Notes: generated by a model from the sequence alone, not told the origin. Numbered from the stretch's first letter, positions 19,397-30,368 are shown. The stretch is DNA of 45,039 nucleotides from a virus (IMGVR_UViG_3300033571_006088:1-45039); one strand, 5' to 3'. A program made the numbers and translations.

Positions 19397-22300
19397 TTAA
19401 GTGTTTGGATTTAGAACGCTCTTTTCAAGATATCTAAATCTATAGGTAGCTGAAACAGTGGGATTAAATGTTAATACGTACTCACTAGTTAGAGGATTTA
19501 ATATGGTTTCAAAGTCTAATTCATCTTGTGGGAAGTCTCCAATTATTCCATAAACTGTGTTATTAGAATAATCTTGGAAGTGAAGAGAATTTATTTGAAC
19601 TAAAGATTTTTGAGTACTTAATCCTACAGTTTTAGTAGCTTCGATTATATATTTTGTTGCTGCATATGCAGAACTTACTGTAGAGATTGATACAGCACTT
19701 GATCCAGTATATATTACTTGGTTACTTCTAACTCTACTCAATTCTTTAATTTTTTCATTTGGAACATCATAAGTATTGGTTATAAAGTTAAAATTAGTAA
19801 ATAAAGTCACTCCAATTCCAGTTGGAGGTGTAAATGTAAATTGTATATTTCCAGCACTAGTGGTTATACCAAATACTCCAAGTTCCTTATATTTTTGTTC
19901 TGCAAAAATATTATAATCTATGATGTTGTTTTGATTTTTGACAAAACTTATCTCAAATGCATTTTCAACTCTTTTTGGAGCTGAAGATATTCCCAAAAAT
20001 ACAGACCCAGCAACACAATCTGATAGAGGAATACTATAGAAAGTACTAGTAGCTGGTGATGGAGTAGATGTATATATTCCAGTAGATTCTACATTTCTAA
20101 TATATCCAAAAGAAGTTGTGGCAATCCCAACAGAAACATTTGCAGTTTCTTTAACTGCTCTAATAGCATAACTATTAAATATATTCCTTGGAATAAAGTT
20201 AATAGTTATTTCATCTCCATTAGTAGGACTGATTGCTCCTTGAATGTCTCCTAAAGGAAGAGCAGCTGCTCCACTTGAAGTGAAGAAATCATAATAATAT
20301 CCATAAGATGATAAATTTATAGTATCATTATTTCTAGTTACAAATAAATCTAATACTTCAGGTTTTACAAATTCTCCAAAGAATGATGAAGTAGCTCCAA
20401 TAAAGAAGAAATACTTTAATACAATATTTTCAGTAGTATCTACGTCATCTAGAGGGACTACAACAAATGGAGCATTATCAGTATCAAATAATGAGGAAAT
20501 ATCATCAATAGAAAGAACTCTATTTTGAGTTGATAAAATATAATCTGATAATTTTCTAGTTTTAAATTTAATGAATTCAGAATATGCACCTTCACTTTCG
20601 TCAATATCTTCTTCAACAACTAAATCAAAGTTTGAAATGGTATTTACTTGAGAATATGATGTTAATACAACATTAACAGAAGATGTAAAATCGGATTTAA
20701 CTTTTAAATCATTATTAGTACTTCCAATTCCTACTATTTGATTAGACTCAATACTCAAATCTGCAAATTTTTTATATCCAGTAACATGAGATATATCTGA
20801 AACTATAGAATTCCAATCAGTGTATGGAATTTTACTCTTAAGTGAATATGAAAACTTTTGATAGTAATCATTATCTGGTAATTTTTGTAAAATGCTGGAT
20901 AAATTACCTCTAAAATCTTTCCACCCTATTGTTTCTGGGACACTAGAATCTATTGAAAATACTGCAGGGAAATCACCTATATCTGATATAGTTCCTTTTG
21001 ATTTTGAAGATAACCCAGAAACAGAATCGCCAACAGATAGTCCAGTAGACTTATGAAGTTTCAACACCCTAGTAATTTTATCATTATCTGGATTATCAAT
21101 AATTTGAACTTCATCAGTTAAAAATTCTGAATTATAAAATTGACTTTCACCTAAAACAGGAGTAATTTTGGCAATATCTGAATAATTTATAACAATTGCA
21201 TTAAATGTAAGATCTTCATTAAAGATTCCAGGGAATTCATTTACTTCATATCTAACCAAAGCAGCATCTTGAGAATTAAATGCTTGATCTACAAATGTTA
21301 CTTTAAATGGAACATATTTAAAATCTTTGCTGTTAAATCCTACACCAGAGGTACTTTCTATATTTTCAACGAATATTTCATCACCAACTTTTATTGGCAA
21401 TGAAGATTCAGTAGTAAATCCAATTAAAGGAGTTTCTAATGTTAATGTTACTTGGTATGGGTCTATTCCAGCAACAGAAGCTGATAGTATTCTAATCCCA
21501 TTACTATTATCTAATACTAAAATTTCATCGTCAGTAGACTTTAGATTAGATCCTGAATTTAGTATTTTAATTTCATTTATTGAAGTATTTTTTAATATAG
21601 CAGTTGCAGTAAATTCTTCTTTAATTAAGTCTTCTGTTCTATTGTATAATTTTAAAGTTGGAGAAGTTAAATACTTTGATCCAGGAGATTGTATAATACA
21701 ATCAATGACTTCATAGTTATTTGTTAGTTTTATAGTAGAAAATACATTTGAAACTGGTCTTAATGTAGTATCTGTTGGGAAAATTGATTGAGTATTTGTA
21801 ACTTTAGCGTTCTTAAGTTTTCCTATACTATTGCTAAATGCAAATAAATTAGCACCAGTTCCTTCTTTTGTTGTTATCTGTTTAATTAATGGAAGTTTTT
21901 TATAATTAGATCCATTAAACAATACTTTTGCTTTGCCTATTGGACCTTTTACATTTGGTGATTTTACATTATACTTTAATGTTGATAATATATTTGTATA
22001 TTTTTGTCTTTCTGGTTGAATTGCAACATCAAATTCAAATGTATAATCAGTAGTAGTGCTTATAGAGGCATCAACATTGAATAAGCTATTGTTTACTATT
22101 ATCTTGTTATAATCCTTTAGAGATATGTCTGGATAAATTTCATCATCAGATGTAATATTTTTTAAATTATAATAAAGAGTTCTTGGGGTAAATTCACTAA
22201 TGTTTAATCTAAGTTCTGAAGCAGTTTTAATGACTTCTAACCCATTCTCTTCATTTCCAAAATATTCATTATTAAATGAATCATTTGTATAAATTCCAAA

Positions 22301-25300
22301 TTCTTTTCCACTTAAGCTTAATGATGAAGTGTCAAAGGACACAGTATCATTAGCATATACATTAATTAGATCACTTCCTTGAGAATTAATTAATACTCTT
22401 TTAGTTATAGTTGAATATCCTACTGTATAATTAGTAACTATTCCAGAAATAACACTAACTTTTATGTTATCATTAACTGATAACCCATGAGTTTCTCCAG
22501 TGGATACTTTTACTTTATTTTGAATTGTTGTGCAAGTAGTAACATTTCTTACAGTAGTTAATTTGTGTAATATTCCAGTTCCAACTGATGTGTACTGTAG
22601 TATAGATGCTGCATCATTAATTTTATTCTTTTCGTTGACTAATCCAACAATATCTGAAGACAATTTAATTACAAAAAGATCTGATATAGAATCAAGATTT
22701 CCTAAATTAGTTACTATACTTGATGCATTTGATTCATATATTACTCTATCGCCAGTTTTAAACTTATTATTTGGTAAATATAATCCCCCATACTGAACGT
22801 ATTTTGTTATAGATATTCCTACACCCAATGGATATATTGCTAAAGTATTTCCAAATCCTACAGAAGTTCCTAACCCAATAGATACTGATTGAACTGGATT
22901 AAAATAGTAAGTTTCATCTAATTGAGTTAATGGATTATCTAATCCTTTATATTCAAATGTAAATCTATTTTGTAAAGGAATAACTGTTGATCCAATTCCA
23001 TACCCAGGTGATGATGGTTCTCTTAAAACATTTAATAAGTTATTGGTAAGATCTAATCCTATTACTTTAAAAGTTTCACTTTGAATTTTAAATTGATCAT
23101 CTATATTATATGAGAATAAAGGTTCTTTAACTGATAGTCCAGTAATAATACCAGTAGTAGTTGAATCCGAAAGTGTGCTTGCGATAGAAGTAATTGGATA
23201 CTCTACATTAATTCTAATTTTTCTAGTACCTTCAATTTCAGAATAATCTGTTGTTGAAATTCCAGTAATTGTAATAAAACTTTGGTCTGCAAAATTATGA
23301 GGTATTGTAGTTATACCTAATATACCAGTGTTTATACTTAATAGTTTAACATCTGAAAAAGTATTTGTTGTATACTGTATGGTAGTTATACCTACACCTT
23401 CAACCTCTACAACTTCTCCATAAGCACCTACCCCACCAAGATTATCAACATCAAATAATATTTTGTCTCCAATCTCATAATTAAGTCCAGAATCAATAAT
23501 CTTTATAGCATCTACTTTGCCAGATGATGATGATGTAATTACAGCATCACTTCCTAGAGAATTGGATTCAAATTTAAAATACTCATAATAATTATTTTTG
23601 TCTTCTATTCTGTATGGTTTTGTATATTTTACAATGTTTAACTTGTTAAAATCTAAATTTTGATTAAATTTTAAATCAAAATTTTCTTGTTGTGGAGTAT
23701 ATTCATAATTATTTCCTACAATGTATGGAAACGCAGGTACATTATTATCATCTAATGTACAGAAGTACGCATAGATTCCCTCTGGATATTCTGGAGTGAT
23801 GCAAAATCTTCCATTATTTCTATCTAAGGATCCAGAATTTGTAAAAATATAATCTTCTATACAATCTAAATTAGAAGGTGGACTAATCTTTGATCTAGAA
23901 TATCCACTCTTCATCCTAACTACACCACCAGTTCCATCTGAATTGGCAAATGAGTATGGACCATAAATTGGACACCCATCATAAGCCCATCCAACTATTG
24001 GAGAATGCTTTACTGGAGTGCTTGGTATATTAAAGGATGATCTAAGGTTTTGATCTAAAAAGAAAGTTCCAAAAATATTTCCAAATAAAGAATATTTTTT
24101 GCCAAAAATAGTTCCATTATTTAAATTTGAAATTCCTAATTTAGTAACTTCATTTATTGTCCAAGAAGTTAAATTAGCAGAGACCTTTAAGTTCTCTCCC
24201 TTAGAAACTACTTGAATAGTTGTATTTGTACTAGCATATCCAACTCCAGGATTTGCTATGATAACATCTATAATTTGTCCATAACTTACTTGTCCATTAT
24301 AGATTTCTCCATTACTCAATACTGGTTGTAACAGTGCTCCATATCCATTTCCAATAACTTTAAGTTCAAAATTATTAAAATAATTTTCTCCAGCATTTTT
24401 AACTATAACATCAATAATTTTTCCATCTTCTATTACTGTAGCAAAAGATGCATCTTTTCCTTCTAAAACAGTAACTGTAGGACGATTATGATAATTTATT
24501 ACATTATTTGACCCTAAGAACTGTTTAGCAGGTTTAGCAAGACCTCTTTGAACTCTAACTGAGGTAACAGACCCTTCAACTACAGGAATGATTGTAGCAC
24601 CATATCCAATGACTGCAGATGCAGTTTTTTTAATTTTTCCAAAAACATTAGCAGTAATTGGAGGATATTGTACAAAATAAGTTGTAGCGAAATCTGTGCT
24701 GATAATGTTTAATATATTTTTTCCTTCTGGATCAGTAGTCAGTTGGAATCTATCATTATCTAGTTTTAAAATATAATAAATTTGATTTGGTGTTGCTCCA
24801 TCTAAGTAAGTTCCTTCTACTGTAATTACTACTTTATCTCTAGTATTAAATTGATGATCTATGCTAGTAAAAATATTATCGTATACATTGACATCTTCTG
24901 GACCAAAAGATAATTTTTTATATTCAAAGTTAATATTCTGCCCTAAAACATTTACTTTGTCTATTACTTGGATTTTATTCAAAGATTTAAATCTTTGAAT
25001 TCCTCCACCAGTAGTTCTTATATTGATTAAATTCCTTTCTGCAATAGCATCTTCTTGGTTTAATGCTAATTTAATTGAAGTTCCTGCTCCAATATTTACA
25101 GCATAATAGACTGAGTTATTTAATAAAGTTCCATCAGAAACTATAGATCCAATTCCTATTGGAATAGTATTAAAAGTTTCATATACAATAGGCTCACCAG
25201 TTATGAATCCATGATTTCTTCCAAATCTTAGATCATTAGTTACGGTATTTACTACTGTATCTCTAGTTGTTGCATTGAATTGAATCTGCTTATCTATGCT

Positions 25301-27751
25301 CTTCATTTTAACTTGAGCAGATAATTCATCATTATTTCCGCCAGTTATAGTAACTATTGGAGTGTCTTCATAATCATATCCAGAATTTACTACTATTAAC
25401 TCTTTTAAAACTCCCTTCATTTGAGGAATTAAAAAAGTATCCTGATCTTCTTCAGTTCCACTAAAAATTTGGAAAGATGGGGGATTAATCAGACTATAGT
25501 TAGTGCCACCATTTAAAACATCTACTGTCTCAATTTGACCATAATAAATTTTATCATATGATTTATAATTTTGAATTTCTACTCCATTAACAAAAATTCC
25601 AATTGGACCTGCAGAAGTTTCAACTTTAGTTTTAGAAAATTCTAGATTCTTTGGAATTTTTTTAAATAACTTTGAAGATGTAAAGTTATTTCCATACAAA
25701 GGAGAACTTATAAGAACTATTTCATCTATAGTTCCAAATAAATTACCTTCATTGTCATATTCAAAGAAATTTATTGATGTATTTCCAACATTATCTCTAT
25801 TTTCAGTCAATCCTAAAGTATTAGAACTTAATCTAGTAACATAATAAGTTACCCCAGTTGCAATTCCAACTTTATTATTGTAATTAGTAGACGTGGTATA
25901 TGAAACTACCTTTACTGCCTCTCCATCATAAAAATTGTGTGTTCCTACTAATGTAGATACATTAACAGTAAAGGAAAACTCTCTAATATATGGGTTTATT
26001 TCATAATCAGGAAGACCATTAGATGTTACATAATAATAATTATCATCTACATAACAATCTTGAATATTAGAAGTAAATTTATTTTGAATATTATTATAAA
26101 GTTTGGTAAATGGAGTTGCTTTTGTTTTCTTTAAATTTCTTCTAAATAAAACCTTTTTCCCTAAAACACTAGGATTTGATATTTGCTGAACACTAAATTC
26201 TTTAGACAGACTAGTATTTACTGAAAGACCTGATAATATTAAGTCATATCCTTCAGTAGACTGTGCAAAAAGATTTACAGTATCACCTAATTTTAAATTG
26301 TGATTATATTTGCATAATGCCAAACCATTTACTACAGAAAATCCTTCTTTAAAATAATTTCTTGTTGTATCAGTTATTTGTGTTGTAGATATTCCAGATG
26401 GAATTGTTAATGGATGATTATAATATAAAGATTTTGTAAAGGTGGTATCTACTGTATTTCCTATATTTTCGATCCTAATTGGATCATTATCTAATGCATA
26501 CAATGTTTCAGATGATCTTATGCCAGATAAAACATTGTTTACTTTTAGTTTGACTATGGATGAAGTATTTCCATCTTCATATGAATATACAAAATTAGAT
26601 CCATAGATTTCTGATTTTCTTCCAATAACAGTTGTGGAAGTTATTCCAGTTACTTGTGTGAATTGATTATTAGTTTTATCAGAATATGTGTATTCTGTTC
26701 CATTGATATTTAATATTCCACTTTGTGGAAATCCTACTGTAGAATCTACAAATATAGTGGTTGATTCAACATCTACATTTTCTACTGAATATGTTTTTGG
26801 AGTAGATACAAAAACGCCAGAAATAGACCCTTTAGGACTTATATTATTAGAATACCCAGCAAATATTTTTATCTTATATAATATTTTGTTATCTAATTTA
26901 AATGACTCTACTTCATATATTGATCCATTAGCTTCTAATACATTTGAATTATATGGATCACTATCTTGATATAAGGTTTGTCCCTTTATTTTCAGTGGAT
27001 CACCACTGATTAAATCGCATACAAAAGTTTCTGTTACTACCCACTTATCATCAGATGAAGTAAAGCAAAACTCTCTTGGCTTTATAATTTTTACATCTTC
27101 ATCATAAAGAACTTTAAATAAAATCTGATATGCTTCGTCTGTTCCTTTACTTTGATAAAATGATTTTGCCTTTGAAATGAAATTTTGGGGATTAATTTTA
27201 GAATCCAGTTCTACTTCTTCAAATCCTGGAGTAAACTGATATTTAATTTTATTAAAGAATTCTACTAAAAATAAATTGCTGAGATTAATTACTGAGTCTC
27301 CCTCAGAATGAAAATCAGATTCAGTCTTTGAGAATACAAGTACTTCTGGATTATCTTCACTAGAAAGGGATTCTATGCCACTAAACCCCCTAATACATCC
27401 TAAGAATGAATTAGTTGTTATACCAGTATATGTTATGATTTCATTATTAATTTTAAATAGACCATAAGAATTAGGCCATCCATTAGTGGATTCTACATAA
27501 ATTTCAGAATCAATAAAACTTGCATCAGAAGTTAATGTAGTACTTTTTATTAGATTAATTTTATCAAACGATTCTACATTTTTATAGTCGCTTAAATTTT
27601 CAGATAGGTCTACTGGTCCACCAGTATACTCTTGTGAAACATAATATTGGTTTAAGAATTCCGAAAAGTTTGGATTTTCTTCTAAAATAAATTCAGGAAG
27701 TTGATTTTTGACAACATCTGAAATTTTAATTACTTTCTTTTCGTTATTCAT
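19397..27751 (-). CDS. Giant virion protein with YHYH domain, gp7 position
   Basis: 2,784 aa, the largest gene in the window. It follows gp6 directly (stop of gp6-side spacing 1 bp), the place of T4 gene 7 (1,032 aa), so it is a positional analogue of the gp7 wedge protein; homology is not shown. Residues about 87-135 hold the GLFKINNEIITYTG, GCIRGFSG module shared with two neighbours. Residues about 1,254-1,350 form a YHYH-type domain (GWAYDGCPIYGPYSFANSDG, then GIYAYFCTLDD), known in cyanobacterial and phage proteins. Several GYxYxxxPxVTI beta repeats (NSGYDYEDTPIVTITGG, NPGVGYASTNT) occur around residues 780-1,180. No membrane segment or enzyme motif was recognised. Confidence 0.85.
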   Translation of the reverse strand: MNNEKKVIKISDVVKNQLPEFILEENPNFSEFLNQYYVSQEYTGGPVDLSENLSDYKNVESFDKINLIKSTTLTSDASFIDSEIYVESTNGWPNSYGLFKINNEIITYTGITTNSFLGCIRGFSGIESLSSEDNPEVLVFSKTESDFHSEGDSVINLSNLFLVEFFNKIKYQFTPGFEEVELDSKINPQNFISKAKSFYQSKGTDEAYQILFKVLYDEDVKIIKPREFCFTSSDDKWVVTETFVCDLISGDPLKIKGQTLYQDSDPYNSNVLEANGSIYEVESFKLDNKILYKIKIFAGYSNNISPKGSISGVFVSTPKTYSVENVDVESTTIFVDSTVGFPQSGILNINGTEYTYSDKTNNQFTQVTGITSTTVIGRKSEIYGSNFVYSYEDGNTSSIVKLKVNNVLSGIRSSETLYALDNDPIRIENIGNTVDTTFTKSLYYNHPLTIPSGISTTQITDTTRNYFKEGFSVVNGLALCKYNHNLKLGDTVNLFAQSTEGYDLILSGLSVNTSLSKEFSVQQISNPSVLGKKVLFRRNLKKTKATPFTKLYNNIQNKFTSNIQDCYVDDNYYYVTSNGLPDYEINPYIREFSFTVNVSTLVGTHNFYDGEAVKVVSYTTSTNYNNKVGIATGVTYYVTRLSSNTLGLTENRDNVGNTSINFFEYDNEGNLFGTIDEIVLISSPLYGNNFTSSKLFKKIPKNLEFSKTKVETSAGPIGIFVNGVEIQNYKSYDKIYYGQIETVDVLNGGTNYSLINPPSFQIFSGTEEDQDTFLIPQMKGVLKELIVVNSGYDYEDTPIVTITGGNNDELSAQVKMKSIDKQIQFNATTRDTVVNTVTNDLRFGRNHGFITGEPIVYETFNTIPIGIGSIVSDGTLLNNSVYYAVNIGAGTSIKLALNQEDAIAERNLINIRTTGGGIQRFKSLNKIQVIDKVNVLGQNINFEYKKLSFGPEDVNVYDNIFTSIDHQFNTRDKVVITVEGTYLDGATPNQIYYILKLDNDRFQLTTDPEGKNILNIISTDFATTYFVQYPPITANVFGKIKKTASAVIGYGATIIPVVEGSVTSVRVQRGLAKPAKQFLGSNNVINYHNRPTVTVLEGKDASFATVIEDGKIIDVIVKNAGENYFNNFELKVIGNGYGALLQPVLSNGEIYNGQVSYGQIIDVIIANPGVGYASTNTTIQVVSKGENLKVSANLTSWTINEVTKLGISNLNNGTIFGKKYSLFGNIFGTFFLDQNLRSSFNIPSTPVKHSPIVGWAYDGCPIYGPYSFANSDGTGGVVRMKSGYSRSKISPPSNLDCIEDYIFTNSGSLDRNNGRFCITPEYPEGIYAYFCTLDDNNVPAFPYIVGNNYEYTPQQENFDLKFNQNLDFNKLNIVKYTKPYRIEDKNNYYEYFKFESNSLGSDAVITSSSSGKVDAIKIIDSGLNYEIGDKILFDVDNLGGVGAYGEVVEVEGVGITTIQYTTNTFSDVKLLSINTGILGITTIPHNFADQSFITITGISTTDYSEIEGTRKIRINVEYPITSIASTLSDSTTTGIITGLSVKEPLFSYNIDDQFKIQSETFKVIGLDLTNNLLNVLREPSSPGYGIGSTVIPLQNRFTFEYKGLDNPLTQLDETYYFNPVQSVSIGLGTSVGFGNTLAIYPLGVGISITKYVQYGGLYLPNNKFKTGDRVIYESNASSIVTNLGNLDSISDLFVIKLSSDIVGLVNEKNKINDAASILQYTSVGTGILHKLTTVRNVTTCTTIQNKVKVSTGETHGLSVNDNIKVSVISGIVTNYTVGYSTITKRVLINSQGSDLINVYANDTVSFDTSSLSLSGKEFGIYTNDSFNNEYFGNEENGLEVIKTASELRLNISEFTPRTLYYNLKNITSDDEIYPDISLKDYNKIIVNNSLFNVDASISTTTDYTFEFDVAIQPERQKYTNILSTLKYNVKSPNVKGPIGKAKVLFNGSNYKKLPLIKQITTKEGTGANLFAFSNSIGKLKNAKVTNTQSIFPTDTTLRPVSNVFSTIKLTNNYEVIDCIIQSPGSKYLTSPTLKLYNRTEDLIKEEFTATAILKNTSINEIKILNSGSNLKSTDDEILVLDNSNGIRILSASVAGIDPYQVTLTLETPLIGFTTESSLPIKVGDEIFVENIESTSGVGFNSKDFKYVPFKVTFVDQAFNSQDAALVRYEVNEFPGIFNEDLTFNAIVINYSDIAKITPVLGESQFYNSEFLTDEVQIIDNPDNDKITRVLKLHKSTGLSVGDSVSGLSSKSKGTISDIGDFPAVFSIDSSVPETIGWKDFRGNLSSILQKLPDNDYYQKFSYSLKSKIPYTDWNSIVSDISHVTGYKKFADLSIESNQIVGIGSTNNDLKVKSDFTSSVNVVLTSYSQVNTISNFDLVVEEDIDESEGAYSEFIKFKTRKLSDYILSTQNRVLSIDDISSLFDTDNAPFVVVPLDDVDTTENIVLKYFFFIGATSSFFGEFVKPEVLDLFVTRNNDTINLSSYGYYYDFFTSSGAAALPLGDIQGAISPTNGDEITINFIPRNIFNSYAIRAVKETANVSVGIATTSFGYIRNVESTGIYTSTPSPATSTFYSIPLSDCVAGSVFLGISSAPKRVENAFEISFVKNQNNIIDYNIFAEQKYKELGVFGITTSAGNIQFTFTPPTGIGVTLFTNFNFITNTYDVPNEKIKELSRVRSNQVIYTGSSAVSISTVSSAYAATKYIIEATKTVGLSTQKSLVQINSLHFQDYSNNTVYGIIGDFPQDELDFETILNPLTSEYVLTFNPTVSATYRFRYLEKSVLNPNT

Positions 27752-27752
27752 C

Positions 27753-29633
27753 TTATACTCTTATTATGTTTCTTGTTGAAAAACTTTGTTCTGGTGTAAA
27801 CGCGCTTCCAGAGGCATTTTCTCCAGAAGATATTAAATCTTTAACTAAGTTTATTTTGCTTTTTCCAATATCAAGTTTCAAATATACAGATTTCTTTGCA
27901 ATAATATCATTAGATAATGGAGTTGCCTCAATTTCTATAATGTTATTTGGCAAAACAGTGGAAGATACATTTATATTATCTATATTAATTTCTCCAGTAG
28001 TATAATTAATTCTACCTACATTTTGTAATCTAGTAATCATTTCATCACCCTCTAATGAAAATAAGAAAAGAGTACCTTCTGATGAATTTTTAACTGCATC
28101 TCCAATGTAAACAATAGAGTCTATTCCATTTACTCTAAATCCTGTGCTCCTTATATTACTTTGTGCTGTCAAAACTGCAAATGAATTTTCAAAACATATT
28201 TTATATTGAGTAGGTTTATCTATAATTACTCCAACATCTCTTCTAATTTTAATTTTGGTGATGTTGGATGTTATAGAATTACTAGTAGCATCTATAACTC
28301 TAAGACACTTACTGTACTTAAACCTTCCTCCAAATTTATTTAAATCAGTAGATTGTGAATACTTCTGTAAAGAACTAGTTACTTTTGCACTTAAATCACT
28401 AACTGATCCCACAAAATTAGAATTATAATAAACAACAGAGTCTAATTCCACATAGACTACATTAACATCTACAAAATTAACTTCAATTCCAGCAACTGTA
28501 TATTTTTTTAGGGATTGGATTATACTTTCTTTAGTACTTTGTGATAAGTATTCTGCATTTTTTGGTTTTGCTGCCACAAAAACTTTACCATAATCTGGTG
28601 GATTATTCTCTTCGCCACCATATGCAGTAACTGATTCTATATTTGGATAAATTGATGGTAATAGTGCCTCATAATCAGATGCAGTTACTGCTCTGTATTG
28701 GGTAGAATACAGTCTAGGAGCATAGTATTTGATAGATTCTATTGATTGGATGTCATCACCATTAGATGCCACCTCATCAGTGATTAAAACCCCAACATTT
28801 GGACTGACATCTACTCCAGTATCAGTTAAAATTACTCCAGAAAAATCAAAACTAGATGCTCCATTACCAGATTTGCCATTTGTGGTGATGTATGTTGCTG
28901 AAATTTGATTATTATTACTTAATTGCTTACCAAAAATCCCATCGCCAAAAAATAATTCATATTTTTCATCTGATATTTCTTGAACTAAGAAGATTTGAGA
29001 ATTTTTATTTATACCAATAATATTATCTACTGCATTATATTCTTCTGTTGTGGTAGACTGTGCTGTTTCTTTTACTGATACCCTAATTGTAGAGGTATCT
29101 ATGTAAGGGTTTGGAAGAATATATTTTTGGTTTGGTTGAGAATTATCTACAATAAATGTCTTTGAAAGTAAAGTCCCTTCATAAATTTCAATTTGTGAGA
29201 ATACAGCCTCATTGTTTGAAATTCCTACAGTAATATCTTCTGGGATTGAAAAGATATAACTTGTGTTATCTAAGTTACCAGTACAAACAATTCCTTTCTT
29301 TAGGGTTATTGTTTTGTAATTTACATTTAATCCAGTAACACTGAATGATATTTTTGCTCTTGCTGATCTTCTTGAAAGTGGAACATACCCAATATTTCTA
29401 ACTAATGATACAACATTCTCTCTAATAGTGGCACTGTCAAGGAATGACTCATTGACCACCATATTTGTGTTATAGGCAGTCAAATAAGTATTGTAGGCAA
29501 GAACATCAATCAATACTGAGAAATTAGATCCTTCAAAGTCAAAGTCAGTAAATGTAGAATTTGCCCTTAAGTAATCTTTAATTGATGTTCTTACCTGATC
29601 AAAGTCCAGGTTTGTAAATTGAGTGAATGTCAT
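27753..29633 (-). CDS. 6: Baseplate wedge protein gp6-like
   Basis: 626 aa (T4 gp6 is 660 aa). Conserved N-terminus: FDQVRTSIKDYLRANSTFTD and the LIDVLAYNTYLTAYNTNMV block (about residues 47-65), then DSATIRENVVSLVRNIGYVP, all diagnostic of gp6/J-like wedge proteins. YRAVTASDYEALLPSIYPNI (about residues 315-335) is another family block. gp6 dimers form the central ring that triggers sheath contraction. The start overlaps the end of gp25 by one base, the conserved 25-6 pair. Confidence 0.94.
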   Translation of the reverse strand: MTFTQFTNLDFDQVRTSIKDYLRANSTFTDFDFEGSNFSVLIDVLAYNTYLTAYNTNMVVNESFLDSATIRENVVSLVRNIGYVPLSRRSARAKISFSVTGLNVNYKTITLKKGIVCTGNLDNTSYIFSIPEDITVGISNNEAVFSQIEIYEGTLLSKTFIVDNSQPNQKYILPNPYIDTSTIRVSVKETAQSTTTEEYNAVDNIIGINKNSQIFLVQEISDEKYELFFGDGIFGKQLSNNNQISATYITTNGKSGNGASSFDFSGVILTDTGVDVSPNVGVLITDEVASNGDDIQSIESIKYYAPRLYSTQYRAVTASDYEALLPSIYPNIESVTAYGGEENNPPDYGKVFVAAKPKNAEYLSQSTKESIIQSLKKYTVAGIEVNFVDVNVVYVELDSVVYYNSNFVGSVSDLSAKVTSSLQKYSQSTDLNKFGGRFKYSKCLRVIDATSNSITSNITKIKIRRDVGVIIDKPTQYKICFENSFAVLTAQSNIRSTGFRVNGIDSIVYIGDAVKNSSEGTLFLFSLEGDEMITRLQNVGRINYTTGEINIDNINVSSTVLPNNIIEIEATPLSNDIIAKKSVYLKLDIGKSKINLVKDLISSGENASGSAFTPEQSFSTRNIIRV

Positions 29634-30037
29634 TAGTATCTTGTAGGTTGTAATATGAAGCTAATATTCTGAGTTGGTAAACTTAAACCAATGATGTCAT
29701 AGACTATTACAACATTCAATTCATTTTGATCCAAATATAATTGAACATCAACTCTTCTTAATGAAACTCTTGGTTCAAAGTTTCTTATAACATTCTTTAT
29801 CTCATCCTCTAATGGTGTTACTATCCCACTATCAGCCAGTTCAAAGAAGTAATTTTCTACATTAGAACCTAACAGAGAATTAAAAAATCTTTCTCCAACC
29901 TTAGTTCTGACTAAGTTAATAACGGATTTTTTAATGGCATCCTCATTTTTCAATGATGTAACATCATTAGTAACAGGATGCCTGTTGAAAGACAGACTAA
30001 TATCTTTAAATCCTCTGGAAATAGATTCTAAAGGCAC
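29633..30037 (-). CDS. 25: Baseplate wedge protein gp25-like
   Basis: 134 aa, the usual size (T4: 132 aa). The block KKSVINLVRTKVGERFFNSL (about residues 34-54), followed by GSNVENYFFELAD, is the diagnostic lysozyme-like gp25/GpW signature of contractile systems; gp25 nucleates the sheath on the baseplate. The start is GTG (30035-30037), inferred because the conserved family N-terminus begins exactly there (MPLESISRGFKDISLSF) and no upstream ATG is available. No Shine-Dalgarno is visible; two AATAAATA motifs lie immediately upstream. Confidence 0.93.
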   Translation of the reverse strand: MPLESISRGFKDISLSFNRHPVTNDVTSLKNEDAIKKSVINLVRTKVGERFFNSLLGSNVENYFFELADSGIVTPLEDEIKNVIRNFEPRVSLRRVDVQLYLDQNELNVVIVYDIIGLSLPTQNISFILQPTRY

Positions 30038-30049
30038 TTGTTTATTTAA

Positions 30050-30067
30050 TATTTATTTTTATTTATT
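30050..30067 (-). promoter_or_regulatory. Two adjacent late-promoter motifs (AATAAATA) before gp25
   Basis: Minus-strand AATAAATA occurs at 30060-30067 and again at 30050-30057, both within the 25-bp gap before the gp25 GTG or overlapping the preceding stop. This is consistent with a late promoter for the 25-6 baseplate operon. Only one may be used. Confidence 0.5.
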
Positions 30068-30308
30068 GTGGTTTTCCATACACAGGCTCAGTTCCATACT
30101 CCCAATCATCATAATCTTCATCATTTCTGATTTTTTCATGAATATCTGCCTGTTCTTTTAAAAAATGCTTAGTTTTAGCAATATCATCATGCATAATTTC
30201 TTGAATTGTCCTTGTATTTGTGGGTTTAGTGTAATCAGTGACTAATTTTGTAGTCCCCCACATCTGATACATGTAATTTTGGTCCCTATCAGTAGGTAAA
30301 TTTGACAT
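30063..30308 (-). CDS. Conserved small cyanophage protein upstream of gp25
   Basis: 81 aa. I chose the ATG at 30306-30308 because a strong ribosome site (TAGGAG) sits 8 nt upstream and the protein then starts MSNLPTDRDQNYMYQMWGT, as in related cyanophage proteins. Longer in-frame extension would cross the terminator at 30369-30395. It is acidic and helical (KTKHFLKEQADIHEKIRND). The function is unknown; constant placement before gp25 suggests a baseplate-assembly role. Confidence 0.82.
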   Translation of the reverse strand: MSNLPTDRDQNYMYQMWGTTKLVTDYTKPTNTRTIQEIMHDDIAKTKHFLKEQADIHEKIRNDEDYDDWEYGTEPVYGKPQ

Positions 30309-30368
30309 AGTTGCTCCTAATTCTAGTGAATTAGAACTTTTTAAGGGGTTGCCATCCCTATAATCAAT

